NCBI GenBank assembly: GCA_003667865.1
Contig: CP033051.1
Location: 3,250,501 to 3,314,500, forward strand
Direction: 5' to 3'
Source of the DNA: Rossellomorea marisflavi
GTDB taxonomy: Bacteria; Bacillota; Bacilli; Bacillales; Bacillaceae_B
DNA: 64,000 nt
The notes under the pieces were generated by a model. It ran no database searches. It saw only the letters and a program-made list of their open reading frames with translations, and was not told where the DNA came from. Position 1 is the first letter of the stretch; the number at the start of each line of letters is the position of its first letter. Below are positions 1 to 8,844 of the stretch, piece by piece. The translations under genes and the position numbers were made by a program.

Positions 1-167
1 ATCATTTCCTGATATGTTCTTAGTATGAAGATTGTGATGTTTTTTACACTTAAACCCACTGATAGGATAGTGGAACAAGCTTTATGAAAAAATAATTAGG
101 TATTTCATCTACTATACATTAAACGGGTGGAAATTTATTCTACCTACAAAAGAATTAGACCAAATGC

Positions 168-199
168 TGCTTATCTTTAAGAAGGATAAGTTCTTTTTA
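168..199 (+). terminator. hairpin with T-run (family A, copy 1)
   Basis: CTTATC and GATAAG pair around a short loop and are followed by a T-rich run. A near copy lies at 2431-2460. It would end a transcript entering from the left edge. Positions 1-320 hold no other gene that I can support. Confidence 0.55.
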
Positions 200-320
200 T
201 GTGGAAGTTAATAAGTTAACAGGCAATTCAGCTTAATGAAACTAATAATTATGTACTTGCAAGAATTCGGTGTTAATAGATTATAAAGCTCTTTAATGAA
301 AAAAGTAGGGTGATAATTCA

Positions 321-992
321 ATGATAGGAATAAGTATAGCAACAAAGTGGGAATACGAAGCGACATTGCAATACTTTAGCATAAAAGACCACGAACGTTT
401 CAATTATCCGTATGGCGAATATTTTATAAGAACAATTCAAGATACTGAGCTTGTTTTTTATAGTACCGGTGTAAGAAAAGTAAATGGTGTTGGTGGTAAT
501 CAGTATATGATTTCTAAATTTAATTTAAAGAAAGTAATTGTTGCTGGAACATGTGCTGGAATAGATGATAAGTATAGTAACTTAGATATTTTTGTACCCG
601 ATAAAGCCGTTCAATATGATTGTACAGTAAAAGAAATTGAGCCTTTTGTTAAACAGTCCTTCATAGTCGATATTGAACTATCAAAATACGGAAATGATTT
701 TTATACCGGAACCATTGGCACTGCTGATAAAGCAGTCGTGATGTGGAAGGACTATTTAGAACTTAAAGAAAATGAAATAACAATAGCTGATACAGAAGCG
801 GGAGCCATTGCTTATATCTGTAAGAAGAATGATGTTGAGTGTATTATTATAAAAGGAATATCCGATTTTCCAACTGAAGAAAGTAACTCTGAAGAATTCG
901 AATCGAACATTGAACAAATGAATATTTATATAGAAAACACCCCTAAAGTTATGAGCAAAATATTTGGTGAATATTTGAAGAGATTTATTTAA
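321..992 (+). CDS. MTA/SAH nucleosidase-like nucleoside phosphorylase family protein
   Basis: This 223-residue protein has the layout of the nucleoside phosphorylase/MTA-SAH nucleosidase fold. Glu11 lies in the first loop, where MTA nucleosidases carry a catalytic Glu. A DTEAGAIAYIC segment (Glu159) matches the ribose-binding EMEA motif, and KGISDFP supplies Asp182, the usual purine-protonating Asp. The known family hydrolyses the N-glycosidic bond of methylthioadenosine or S-adenosylhomocysteine. Sequence elsewhere is divergent, so the substrate may be another nucleoside. AGGGTG lies nine bases before the ATG. It stands alone between two hairpins and is not next to methionine-salvage genes. 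Confidence 0.72.
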   Translation: MIGISIATKWEYEATLQYFSIKDHERFNYPYGEYFIRTIQDTELVFYSTGVRKVNGVGGNQYMISKFNLKKVIVAGTCAGIDDKYSNLDIFVPDKAVQYDCTVKEIEPFVKQSFIVDIELSKYGNDFYTGTIGTADKAVVMWKDYLELKENEITIADTEAGAIAYICKKNDVECIIIKGISDFPTEESNSEEFESNIEQMNIYIENTPKVMSKIFGEYLKRFI

Positions 993-1138
993 ATCAATTT
1001 GCTTCAATTAACTTTGCAATAATCGAATATCATCATAAACAATGATTGAAAGCTCTATGAAGCTATCGAAGTTTTATATTTAACTACCAATTGGATTTTT
1101 ATGGTAAAATACATAAAGAAATACCAAGGGGGAGTTTT

Positions 1139-1609
1139 GTGAGGGGGAAATTTTTCTTTATCGTAGGAGCTGTGATCAGTTTATTTGTTTTTATAGGTAT
1201 TTGGTTGTGTAATCCTCCATTAGATGCATTTTCAACGATTTTTCATGGTTCAGAAAATAAACAAATTGTAATACCAATAGGAAATAAGGGTATTTCAGAA
1301 ATTAAAAATATTGAGGTTGTAATTAACGGAAATAACAAACCGGACGATGCGAAGATACTAAATATCCTAAATATCCATCATGCATTAGAAGCATTTAGTT
1401 TATCTTCTGATGTTGAAGATGGAGAGGTTAAAGAGTTAGAAGAATTTCATTTACCTATTGGAACAGCTATCAACAAAAGACTGGATCCTGATAATAATGA
1501 CACTATTTCTTATGGACTTAAAGTTAGTTCCAAATTTCCAGTTAACGAAGTAACCATTAAATATCGTTACTTCGGAATTCAGTATAGTGAGAATCTTCTT
1601 TTTAACTAG
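1139..1609 (+). CDS. membrane-anchored exported protein, paralogue 1 of a three-member family
   Basis: I choose the GTG at 1139 because AAGGGGG lies six bases before it; an in-frame TTG at 1091 has no site. The 156-residue product starts with a transmembrane or signal segment (about residues 4-23), then an NPPL motif, then an extracytoplasmic domain ending in VTIKYRYFGIQYSENLLF. The same architecture (hydrophobic start, PPL, closing I-KYRY/TYTY strand) recurs at 5921-6397 and in a broken copy at 46191-46690. The family is unknown to me. It is probably a small secreted or membrane-tethered beta-rich protein. Confidence 0.7.
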   Translation: MRGKFFFIVGAVISLFVFIGIWLCNPPLDAFSTIFHGSENKQIVIPIGNKGISEIKNIEVVINGNNKPDDAKILNILNIHHALEAFSLSSDVEDGEVKELEEFHLPIGTAINKRLDPDNNDTISYGLKVSSKFPVNEVTIKYRYFGIQYSENLLFN

Positions 1610-1738
1610 ACTATCTAATAGAAGATATTTCATAATTATCTCTTATTTAAAATATGGGAGATTATAAATGTTTATCATATAAGGGGAGATTTGACGCAGT
1701 CATAAAAACATAAATATTTCGAAAAAGGGTGTGTAGTT

Positions 1739-2392
1739 ATTAAAGCAATTATATTTGATTTCGATGGTACACTTGCTGATACTTTGCCAGTTTGTTTTTA
1801 TGCATTTCAAGCTGTATTTAAAGACTTTGACAACAAAGAGGTTACTCCAGTTGAGATAAAGGCAATGTTTGGTCCATCTGAGACTGGAATCATCAGAGAA
1901 AATCTTATTGATTCAAATCATGACAAAGCAATTGAATTATATTATGAGAAATATAGTGAAAAACACAAAGAACTTGTTCTTGAGAACAAGGATATTAACG
2001 ATTTACTCTTGTTTCTAAAAAGAGAAGGCTATAAATTGGGGATTGTAACAGGCAAAGCTAATAGAAGTTTGCTTATTTCTTTAGATTGTCTTAATATGTA
2101 TAACTTATTTGATGTAATCATCACTGGCGATGATGTATCTATGCCAAAACCTCATCCAGAAGGATTAAATAAGGCATTAGAACAGCTTCATATAACAAAC
2201 ACTGATGCTATTTTTATAGGAGATAGTGATGCTGACATTTTGGCAGGTAAACGAGCTAACATACATACTATCGGAGTCCAGTGGTTGCCCAATTACCAGA
2301 CATTAGAGTTTGGTGTTCAACCAGATCAAGTATTAAATAACATAAAAGAATTCATACAAGCACTGAAAGATTACAGATATGAACAAAAGTAA
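1739..2392 (+). CDS. HAD-superfamily hydrolase, phosphoglycolate-phosphatase type, apparent ATT start
   Basis: The reading frame encodes all HAD motifs: DFDGT (nucleophile Asp7), a VTGK motif II segment, MPKPHP with the motif III Lys, and GDSDADI as motif IV. About 217 residues is normal for this type, which removes phosphate from small metabolites. No ATG, GTG or TTG lies between the upstream in-frame stop (1703-1705) and DFDGT. The first usual start, TTG 1784, would delete the nucleophile. AAGGG sits nine bases before an ATT at 1739 that gives IKAIIFDFDGT, so ATT is the likely start. A damaged start codon or a base error is the alternative. Confidence 0.75.
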   Translation: MKAIIFDFDGTLADTLPVCFYAFQAVFKDFDNKEVTPVEIKAMFGPSETGIIRENLIDSNHDKAIELYYEKYSEKHKELVLENKDINDLLLFLKREGYKLGIVTGKANRSLLISLDCLNMYNLFDVIITGDDVSMPKPHPEGLNKALEQLHITNTDAIFIGDSDADILAGKRANIHTIGVQWLPNYQTLEFGVQPDQVLNNIKEFIQALKDYRYEQK

Positions 2393-2430
2393 AGGTACGT
2401 GAGCAATGTAACTTTATCAACTAATGAGAG

Positions 2431-2460
2431 CTTATCTTGAAGAAGGATAAGTTCTTTTTT
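2431..2460 (+). terminator. hairpin with T-run (family A, copy 2)
   Basis: CTTATCTTGAAG AAGGATAAG folds into a hairpin followed by TTCTTTTTT, just after the HAD gene. It is nearly identical to the hairpin at 168-199. Confidence 0.65.
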
Positions 2461-2535
2461 GTAGATGTTATTATGCAACGGTTCAATTTAAAGAAAGATT
2501 AAGCAGAATTTAAGAGGATCGTAGGTGGGAAGCTT

Positions 2536-3297
2536 ATGAAGATCGCTACATTTAATCTATGGAATAATAAAGATACCTGGTCAATTAGAAAAAGCCTTAT
2601 TATTGAGGAAATCATTAACTTGGATGCTGATATCATTGCTCTTCAAGAGGTACCTGATCATCGGGAATTAGTCTCTATATTAAAAGAGGCTCGTATAACC
2701 AATTACTCTTTTATAGAATATTTGGATGATACAGAAGGGTTGGCAATAATATCAAAATATCCATTAGAATCTGTAAGAGTTGAAAATGAATTATTTAATC
2801 AATGTGCTATGAGAGTTACTGTTACTATAGATGGTCTAATATTAGGTATTACAAATGTTCATCTAACTTGGAGCAGTGCTGCCGAGAGAGAAAAGGAAAT
2901 ACTTGAAGTAGTAAACTTGATAGCTAAAGATACTCATACAGATTATGAACTGCTATGTGGAGATTTTAACAGTAGACCAAATGTATCTAGTATTTATAAT
3001 TATTTAACAGGAGAAATTTCAATCAATTCCTGTGATACTAGTTGGGTTGATTTAGGACAATCTTTACCTACTCCTACTTTAGATTTTCAAAATAATAACT
3101 GGTTATATAATAGAGATAACTTGAATAACATTCGTAATCCAGTTCGTTATGATTGGATATTAGTAAAGTCTTGTTATCCTAAGGAGGAACCAAAAGTATC
3201 TAGTCGCGGTTTATTTGCAAATAGAAAGATGGGTCTGAACGATATATTTCCTAGTGACCATTATGGCTTCTTTATAGATTTATGTTTTCCTAAATGA
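2536..3297 (+). CDS. endonuclease/exonuclease/phosphatase (EEP) family protein
   Basis: The 253-residue product carries the EEP metal-site motifs in order: ATFNLWN near the start, ALQEV (Glu38, metal ligand), NVHLTW, GDFNSRP, and a C-terminal SDHYGF with the catalytic His. The family covers DNase I-like nucleases, inositol phosphatases and sphingomyelinase-like phosphodiesterases. Nothing visible separates these. There is no signal peptide, so it should act in the cytoplasm. AGGTGGGA precedes the ATG. It is a single-gene unit ending before a family C hairpin. Confidence 0.82.
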   Translation: MKIATFNLWNNKDTWSIRKSLIIEEIINLDADIIALQEVPDHRELVSILKEARITNYSFIEYLDDTEGLAIISKYPLESVRVENELFNQCAMRVTVTIDGLILGITNVHLTWSSAAEREKEILEVVNLIAKDTHTDYELLCGDFNSRPNVSSIYNYLTGEISINSCDTSWVDLGQSLPTPTLDFQNNNWLYNRDNLNNIRNPVRYDWILVKSCYPKEEPKVSSRGLFANRKMGLNDIFPSDHYGFFIDLCFPK

Positions 3298-3361
3298 AGA
3301 AAACATTAAATTCTTTCTGATTATTGTCATCCTATTGAAGGACTAAAGTCGAACAAGGAAA

Positions 3362-3394
3362 GGTATTGATCTATGCAGGATTAGTAGCTTTTTT
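3362..3394 (+). repeat. family C hairpin repeat, copy 1 (degenerate)
   Basis: GGTATTGATC, ATGCA and GGATTAGTAGC are followed by TTTTTTTGTTGAAG. It is an imperfect copy of the hairpins at 36700-36730 and 59069-59101. Confidence 0.6.
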
Positions 3395-3492
3395 TGTTGA
3401 AGTAAAGAACGTGGTTAAAAAAATTCTAATGATTTATAGAGAGTTCTTTAACTATATTTTTCTGCAAAATCATTAGTAAAGGGGAAACTATT

Positions 3493-4497
3493 TTGGCAAA
3501 ACTTGAAAGTCTAGTTGAATGGGTAGAAGATATTAAAGAAAGAAACGGAAGTAGTGCGTCATCATTATATATACTTAAAGATAACAAAGTAGTATTAGAA
3601 CATTATAGTGGTTATCATTCTAACTCTCCTCAAGCAACCCCAATCAATCCTTCTTCACAATTCAACATAGCATCTGCGAGGAAAAGTTATCTTGGTTTAG
3701 CAGTGGCATATGCTCTTTATGAAGGAAAAATCAAAAGTCTTGATGACCATGCAAGTGAATATTTTGAAGATATAGATGAACAACTTCTAGGAAAAACGAC
3801 AGTAAGACATCTGGTAACTCATTCACATGGTTTACACGAAAAAGAAGATGGTACTATATATAGGGAGTTTGAAGCAGGTCATGGCTGGGCTTATAGAGGA
3901 ATAAATGTGTTAATGATGACACGGTTGGTAAATAGACTTTTTAAAATGAGTTTCCCTGAACTATTACATGAGAGAGTATTTTCACCATTAGGCTTAGAGC
4001 AAACAGGATGGAGAAAAAAGGAGGATGTAGCTTTAGTAAAAGAAATTATTCATCCAGGTGAAGAGGGTTCATATAAGTTAGGTAGTTCCAATAATGGCAC
4101 TGAATCGAACCTTCATACAACGGCCTCTGAGTTTGCACAATGGGGGAATCTACATTTAAACAAAGGCTTTGCTAATGGCAAACAAATCATTCCAAAAGAA
4201 GTCATTGAAATTGCAACTAGTATCCAAAGCCCTACCTTCAAAGATCATAATCTGCCTAAAAACGGACTATTTTGGTATGTACAAGGGACTCCTGCCTCAT
4301 TTAGTGAGATTGGAGAAAGGGTTCCAGAAGGTTCTTATCAAATTCTAGGAATAACTGGACCCACTCTTCTAGTAATTCCTGAGTACAATGTTGTCGTAGC
4401 AAAAATGTATAACAAGCGATATAACTACGGTGGTGATAATTATCTTTACTACCTAAGAGAATTTAGTAATTTAGTAGCTGATACTTTCAGAGAGTGA
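3493..4497 (+). CDS. serine hydrolase, beta-lactamase/PBP4* (class C) family
   Basis: The 334-residue protein has the SxxK motif of class C-like serine hydrolases (Ser61-Ala-Arg-Lys64) in FNIASARKSYLGLAVA, then VRHLVTHSHGL and LERVFSPLGLEQTGW-type family signatures. The second motif, usually Tyr-x-Asn, reads WAYRGIN: Tyr134 is kept but the Asn spacing differs. No signal peptide is visible, so this is more likely an intracellular or peptide/ester hydrolase than an exported beta-lactamase. The start is TTG, with AAAGGGG upstream. It is monocistronic. Confidence 0.78.
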   Translation: MAKLESLVEWVEDIKERNGSSASSLYILKDNKVVLEHYSGYHSNSPQATPINPSSQFNIASARKSYLGLAVAYALYEGKIKSLDDHASEYFEDIDEQLLGKTTVRHLVTHSHGLHEKEDGTIYREFEAGHGWAYRGINVLMMTRLVNRLFKMSFPELLHERVFSPLGLEQTGWRKKEDVALVKEIIHPGEEGSYKLGSSNNGTESNLHTTASEFAQWGNLHLNKGFANGKQIIPKEVIEIATSIQSPTFKDHNLPKNGLFWYVQGTPASFSEIGERVPEGSYQILGITGPTLLVIPEYNVVVAKMYNKRYNYGGDNYLYYLREFSNLVADTFRE

Positions 4498-4671
4498 CAT
4501 ATTGTGTAGTACTGTACCGTAAGCTAAAGAGTTCAAGAAGCCTTGCCGATACAGTCTGATCTTTTACTCCTCAGTACAAGGACTATGGTTACAAATTATG
4601 ACGATTAGATACTAAATTTGTATTAGACATATAATACTCTACCATTGCTTTGTGAACTTAATCTAAAGAGT

Positions 4672-4703
4672 GCGTTGATTCAAAAAGGGATTGACGCTTT
4701 TTA
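4672..4703 (+). terminator. family D hairpin, copy 1
   Basis: GCGTTGATTC and GGATTGACGC form a ten-base stem with wobbles, followed by TTTTTATGTTGAAG. The rest of the 4498-4811 gap shows no ORF or RNA that I recognise. Confidence 0.6.
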
Positions 4704-4811
4704 TGTTGAAGTTATATGCAAGGGAATGTTAAGGGAATAACCCAGAAACATATGCAATTAGGATTCTTTTTAATAACTTAATTGTTTTTTAGAAAATTAG
4801 GAGGGGTAATT

Positions 4812-5060
4812 GTGAACCTTTTAAAAAGTGTAAATTATATAATTGGTATCATTGGAATTGGTTTAGCAGTCACACATTTTTTTATAAAGAGTATTGAATT
4901 ACCTGAGTTTATCATGCCAACATTTTTATTAGTGTTTCTCCTATTAATGGGAATTGAAAAAGTAAAGGCCAAAGAAGTTAAAAGTGGTTATTTTTACATA
5001 GGTGTGGCTATTATTATGTCATTAGCAGTTCTAAAAAACATCTATGATAATCTATTGTAA
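4812..5060 (+). CDS. small membrane protein, DUF3953-like
   Basis: The GTG at 4812 is chosen because TTAGGAGGGG precedes it. The 82-residue product has three hydrophobic segments (about 6-24, 31-48, 58-77) with short polar links and GIEKVKAKEVKSG between the second and third. The pattern resembles DUF3953 proteins of Bacillaceae, as I recall that family. Function is unknown and it has no operon partner. Confidence 0.6.
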   Translation: MNLLKSVNYIIGIIGIGLAVTHFFIKSIELPEFIMPTFLLVFLLLMGIEKVKAKEVKSGYFYIGVAIIMSLAVLKNIYDNLL

Positions 5061-5181
5061 TCAATACTCCATTCTAGTATGTGACACTTCTTCAACTAAC
5101 GAATCCCTTTACTTCAATAAATGACTTCTGGTACAGCTGTAGGTCGAATTTGATAACTAAAATCATTCCTGACGATGTAAG

Positions 5182-5448
5182 CTAAAAAAAGAAGAAGAAT
5201 AGTAATATATTTACTACTGTTAAAACAGAAGCAACAATCGTTGATATGTGCGATGCTAATTTTGAAATAAAACTCCAAATTCCCATTATGATAGAAGCAA
5301 TCCCTAATATATAAATTAGAACAATCAAAACATTTAGTAACGATTGATTATCAAAACCAAACCCAATAAAAAAAGTTGCAATAAATGATAGTGTTACAAG
5401 CATACTTAATAGTAAGAAAGTATAGCTTCTCCATAATTTTTTAGTCAT
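5182..5448 (-). CDS. small hypothetical membrane protein
   Basis: The 88-residue product starts MTKKLWRSYTF and has three predicted membrane helices (about 9-29, 37-57, 66-86). It ends with a run of six Phe encoded by an A-rich tract. AGGAGATGATGAA lies directly before the ATG on the minus strand, so it is likely a real gene. I do not recognise a family. Confidence 0.55.
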   Translation of the reverse strand: MTKKLWRSYTFLLLSMLVTLSFIATFFIGFGFDNQSLLNVLIVLIYILGIASIIMGIWSFISKLASHISTIVASVLTVVNILLFFFFF

Positions 5449-5460
5449 TTCATCATCTCC

Positions 5461-5920
5461 TAATTAAAATATGAGAACTCGAGGTACATGTAACAAGAAT
5501 AATGTATAGGTCGCGAACTTAGATATTGTAAGAGTATCATACGTTATCATTTTTTTTCTAATTTCCTAGGGTAGTCTAATCGTTTCATGTGATTTGATTT
5601 CTCTTAAGCTAAATACGATTTAGTGGTTGAAACCAATCAGATTATTCGTTACTATTCTGTTAAATCAGTTGTATCCACATTCTTTAGACTCCTAGAATAA
5701 TGCATCCACCTTACTTGAAAGGATGGAACACGGAATTACCAAACAACAAAATAATATGCTGTCCCACTGCAAAGTGATTATCATTCATATTAATACTAAT
5801 CCCATAAGGATATAAGGGAATGTCCATACAAATCCTTTCAAAAAAATGTAAAATAGATATATGGCAGTAAAGCCTGAAGAAGTTAAAAAACAGATAATCT
5901 TAAACAGGTAGGAGGATATA
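5461..5920. other. 460-bp intergenic region without recognised content
   Basis: This lies between divergent small genes. I see no ORF with a ribosome site, no RNA gene and no clear hairpin with a T-run. It should hold the promoters of both neighbours, but no consensus promoter stands out. Confidence 0.4.
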
Positions 5921-6397
5921 ATGAAGAAAAGACTCTTTATAATTGTTGTAGCTTCAGCTTGTTTGTTGGGGAGCGTTCTTTACCTTAAAATCAATCCTCC
6001 ATTATCAGCAAATGGTATAACCTATTATCAAGATGATAAAACAAAAAGAGTTGTGCAAATAGTAAACTCTGGATTTGCAGATATTACACTCAATAATGTA
6101 CTAGTTAATGGCATTAAAGCTAAAAAAGTAGAATTGGCTACAAGCAGGTCTAATCATATGATAGCCGGTGGTGGGCTTGATGAGAACCCACATATTACGT
6201 TTCACAAAATTAATGAAGTAAAAGTAAAGCCGGAGTTACCACACAAAGATCAACAAGAATTATACGAAAAAGATGATCGGAAAGTCATAAAAGATTATGG
6301 ATTACGGGTTTGGGGAAATGAAGTACCTGAAAGGTTAAAAATAACATACACGTATTTGTTTATTCCTTTTACATTAGAAGTGGATGTTACTGAATAA
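5921..6397 (+). CDS. membrane-anchored exported protein, paralogue 2 of the family
   Basis: The 158-residue protein opens with MKKRLFIIVVASACLLGSV, a signal or anchor segment, then INPPLSANG, then a domain with repeated beta-strand character (VVQIVNSGFADITLNNVLVNG). It ends in LKITYTYLFIPFTLEVDV. The NPPL motif and the closing strand align with the protein at 1139-1609 and the broken copy at 46191-46690. AGGTAGGAGG precedes the ATG. The Cys in the hydrophobic stretch lacks a good lipobox context, so I favour an uncleaved anchor. Confidence 0.72.
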   Translation: MKKRLFIIVVASACLLGSVLYLKINPPLSANGITYYQDDKTKRVVQIVNSGFADITLNNVLVNGIKAKKVELATSRSNHMIAGGGLDENPHITFHKINEVKVKPELPHKDQQELYEKDDRKVIKDYGLRVWGNEVPERLKITYTYLFIPFTLEVDVTE

Positions 6398-6539
6398 CTG
6401 TTTGTTTTTTATTTTTACAGAGTCTATTTACAGAAGGATACAGCTTCTATATAAGCATTTTTTGTACCTGAAGTACATGACAGTTTTGTTAAAATAAAAG
6501 TAGAAACTGTGCAGCACATGCATAGAAGGGTGGTATATT

Positions 6540-6929
6540 TTGACTGCTTATGAAAGTTTTTCATTTACTCGATTTTATGTTAATAGTAAAATAGAGTTTT
6601 TCTTTATTTTAGGAGTAAATGATTCTGATAATTTCGATGAGTATTGGGATGGAAGAGATAGAGAAGTACTTGGTTATGCTGTGATTTATAAGGAGAAAAA
6701 ACAACAATATAATTTTATCTATTTATTTCAGGTAGATCATGATCGTGTAATCAAATATACTAAGATGTTTATTCAACAAATGAGTCCAATATCTACAAAC
6801 TTGTCTGATTTGGAAAAATTTCAAATTAAAGAAACTGATATAAAAGTAAAGTCTGTACCAAAACCTTATAAGGATTTCATAAGAAGTATTGTGAAAAATG
6901 ATATTCCTATTTCTGCTTTTGATGATTGA
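6540..6929 (+). CDS. hypothetical protein
   Basis: The 129-residue soluble protein starts at TTG with GAAGGG upstream. It is rich in Phe, Tyr and Lys and has no membrane segment or signal peptide. A central stretch (EVLGYAVIYKEKKQQYNFIY) looks like paired beta strands and the C-terminal half like helices. I do not recognise a family. The coding frame is clean and the ribosome site is reasonable. Confidence 0.55.
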   Translation: MTAYESFSFTRFYVNSKIEFFFILGVNDSDNFDEYWDGRDREVLGYAVIYKEKKQQYNFIYLFQVDHDRVIKYTKMFIQQMSPISTNLSDLEKFQIKETDIKVKSVPKPYKDFIRSIVKNDIPISAFDD

Positions 6930-7067
6930 TAACAATTAGAGATATGATTCAATAAGTTGGCTTTGAAAATTTGACGTGGAGAAAGAGCTGCAAGAATAGA
7001 CAGAAATCCTTAAGTACCAGTATTCAAATCATGTAAGCTCTCAATAGGCAATTACTCATTTTAAAGA

Positions 7068-7093
7068 CCTTTCCGATTACGGTAAGGTTTTTT
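7068..7093 (+). terminator. intrinsic terminator
   Basis: CCTTTCCG and CGGTAAGG pair around ATTA with one internal mismatch, followed by six T. It fits the end of the transcript from 6540-6929. Confidence 0.6.
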
Positions 7094-7129
7094 CGTGATC
7101 TGAATAATGAATCCGTCTTTAATGGTGTA

Positions 7130-7210
7130 TAGAGACAGCATATTTTGCAACATGATTTGAATACATCAGTTCCAAATTAGAACCAGAATCTGTTATTTTC
7201 TGGTATAATG
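7130..7210 (+). promoter_or_regulatory. module P copy 1 with a decayed module F end
   Basis: AATCTGTTATTTTCTGG at 7187-7203 is identical to the core of copies at 37774 and 44266. It runs into TGGTATAAT, an extended -10 promoter motif. Upstream, 7130-7165 matches the right end of module F (GACA...TTGCAACA) in decayed form. ACCAGAA and TTCTGGT make a dyad over the block. What it drives is unclear; the next ORF is a broken gene. Confidence 0.5.
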
Positions 7211-7397
7211 TATGCGTGATGGTTTCTTAAAAGAGAAAACCTATATCTTAATCTGTTATAGGTTATAAGAATTATAGAATCAGAAACGACCGAGTTCGTA
7301 CATTTTGATAATTAGTTGAATTCTTCATTAAATTAATGAATGAGAAAATCTAATAAAAATCAAAGCTATAAGACTGATTAGCAATCAGTGTGATTAT

Positions 7398-7634
7398 ATG
7401 ATAATTGAGTTCGATGGTTATGTACATCAAGTCCTACTGATAGGTAAGAACCATACTAAGTAAAAGCTGAAACAAATGTACCTTGAAGTCAAAGCATTGC
7501 CAAATGAAATAATAGATCTACCACATGTGTTTTGCAGGTTGTATGGATTTGAGCAAATTCCTTATGACAAGCATACGGTAGTCGATTTTGTAATTGATAC
7601 CGATACCGATCGGATTTATACGCCTTCTTATTAG
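7398..7634 (+). pseudogene. small hypothetical gene broken by an in-frame TAA
   Basis: An ORF from ATG 7398 encodes 21 residues, meets TAA at 7461-7463, and continues in the same frame for 56 codons to TAG. The second half (KALPNEIIDLPHVFCRLYGF and on to DTDTDRIYTPSY) has the look of a genuine protein. Read through, the product would be 77 residues plus the stop position. No good ribosome site precedes either ATG. I do not recognise the family. Confidence 0.45.
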
Positions 7635-7742
7635 AAGAATAGGGCCAGTTTGTAGAATATAAAATTGTCTGTTTTCTTTTACAATTTAAGGTAGTTTTAG
7701 CATTGAAATAAAATGATTTTTGGTAGTAGAGGGAGCATAAAA

Positions 7743-8696
7743 ATGAATAAAAAGAATTTGATAATCATACTAACAGTCATGTTATCTAGTATATTATTAT
7801 CTGCCTGTGGGGGTTCGTCTGTTCAAAGTGATGAAAATAGCAGTAATAAAGATAAAGGTTCTGAAGAAGAAACTAACCGTGACGATGAAACAAATCAAAA
7901 CAATGACAATGAAGGAAGTACTAACAATCAAAATGATATAGTATCAGACGAAAACACGAGCGAAGATTCCTCAGAAGCTCATGCAAGTAATTCATTATCC
8001 AAGTATTCTGCTAAAGAAATTGAATATGCACGCGTTTGGTTACAAATTACTGGGAATAAAGAAACAGAGGAATTAAATGTTGAACATATTTCAGCAGGTG
8101 CACCTGTCAATCCTTATGATGATAATAGTGTCAATTTTCCAGAGGACGTTATTTCACTGGGTGGCAAGATTATGGCAGATGGAATCGTAACCTATAGCGG
8201 TAATGGAGACGGTACGATTAATTTGTACAATGTTCCTTCGCATTGGCCTAGCTATAATCAGTTAGATATGTCTATGAAAGAGTATACAGAAGATATTATC
8301 GAGAATACGAAGCAGATTTACATCGAAACAGGTGATGATAATGAAGTGAGTAAGTTAATTGAAAAGATTGAGAAAAAAAGTACAGACAACACTTCAACTA
8401 ATAGAGATCACCAGGGCTTTGAAATTGACACTGATACCCCAGAAAAGGACCAGAAAAAAGCGATTTCCTTAGTCAGAGATTTCATGAGTAATACTTATGA
8501 TGATTTTGTAGAAGATGAAAACAACTTTCTAGCATATGATGGAGAGATAAAAGGCCACGTCATTATCAGATATGCTACCTTGTTTTCGGGGCATACCTCT
8601 ACAAACGGGCGATATGCAGTAGATCTTCAAAGTGGTAAAATCAAAGGTTTGTCTGATGACATACAAGATATTGAAAAGCTGGAACCGCTTAACTAA
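7743..8696 (+). CDS. lipoprotein with acidic Asn/Glu-rich linker
   Basis: I start at ATG 7743, after AGAGGGAG, rather than at 7713. The 317-residue product has a lipoprotein signal peptide ending LLSACGG (lipobox LSAC). A low-complexity stretch of Asp, Glu, Asn and Ser (about residues 25-75) is typical of a spacer between membrane and domain. The folded domain begins near EIEYARVWLQI and continues to the end. It resembles Bacillus lipoproteins annotated only as hypothetical. It is monocistronic. Confidence 0.78.
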   Translation: MNKKNLIIILTVMLSSILLSACGGSSVQSDENSSNKDKGSEEETNRDDETNQNNDNEGSTNNQNDIVSDENTSEDSSEAHASNSLSKYSAKEIEYARVWLQITGNKETEELNVEHISAGAPVNPYDDNSVNFPEDVISLGGKIMADGIVTYSGNGDGTINLYNVPSHWPSYNQLDMSMKEYTEDIIENTKQIYIETGDDNEVSKLIEKIEKKSTDNTSTNRDHQGFEIDTDTPEKDQKKAISLVRDFMSNTYDDFVEDENNFLAYDGEIKGHVIIRYATLFSGHTSTNGRYAVDLQSGKIKGLSDDIQDIEKLEPLN

Positions 8697-8844
8697 CGAT
8701 CTCAAATTTTGGATACGGATAGACTCCCTATTAATTTATTGAAGTAACGAGACATAGAGTGGTAGAAAGGTTAACATTTCTTTAAGTCATATAATCAAAA
8801 ATGAAGCGGCATTGCCTTTCTTCAATAAATGGGGCAGCAGGTTG

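Noticed and set aside
756..1007. Minus-strand frame opposite the nucleosidase gene
   Set aside because: It is a shadow of the coding strand with no ribosome site; the same applies to other opposite-strand frames lying over supported genes.
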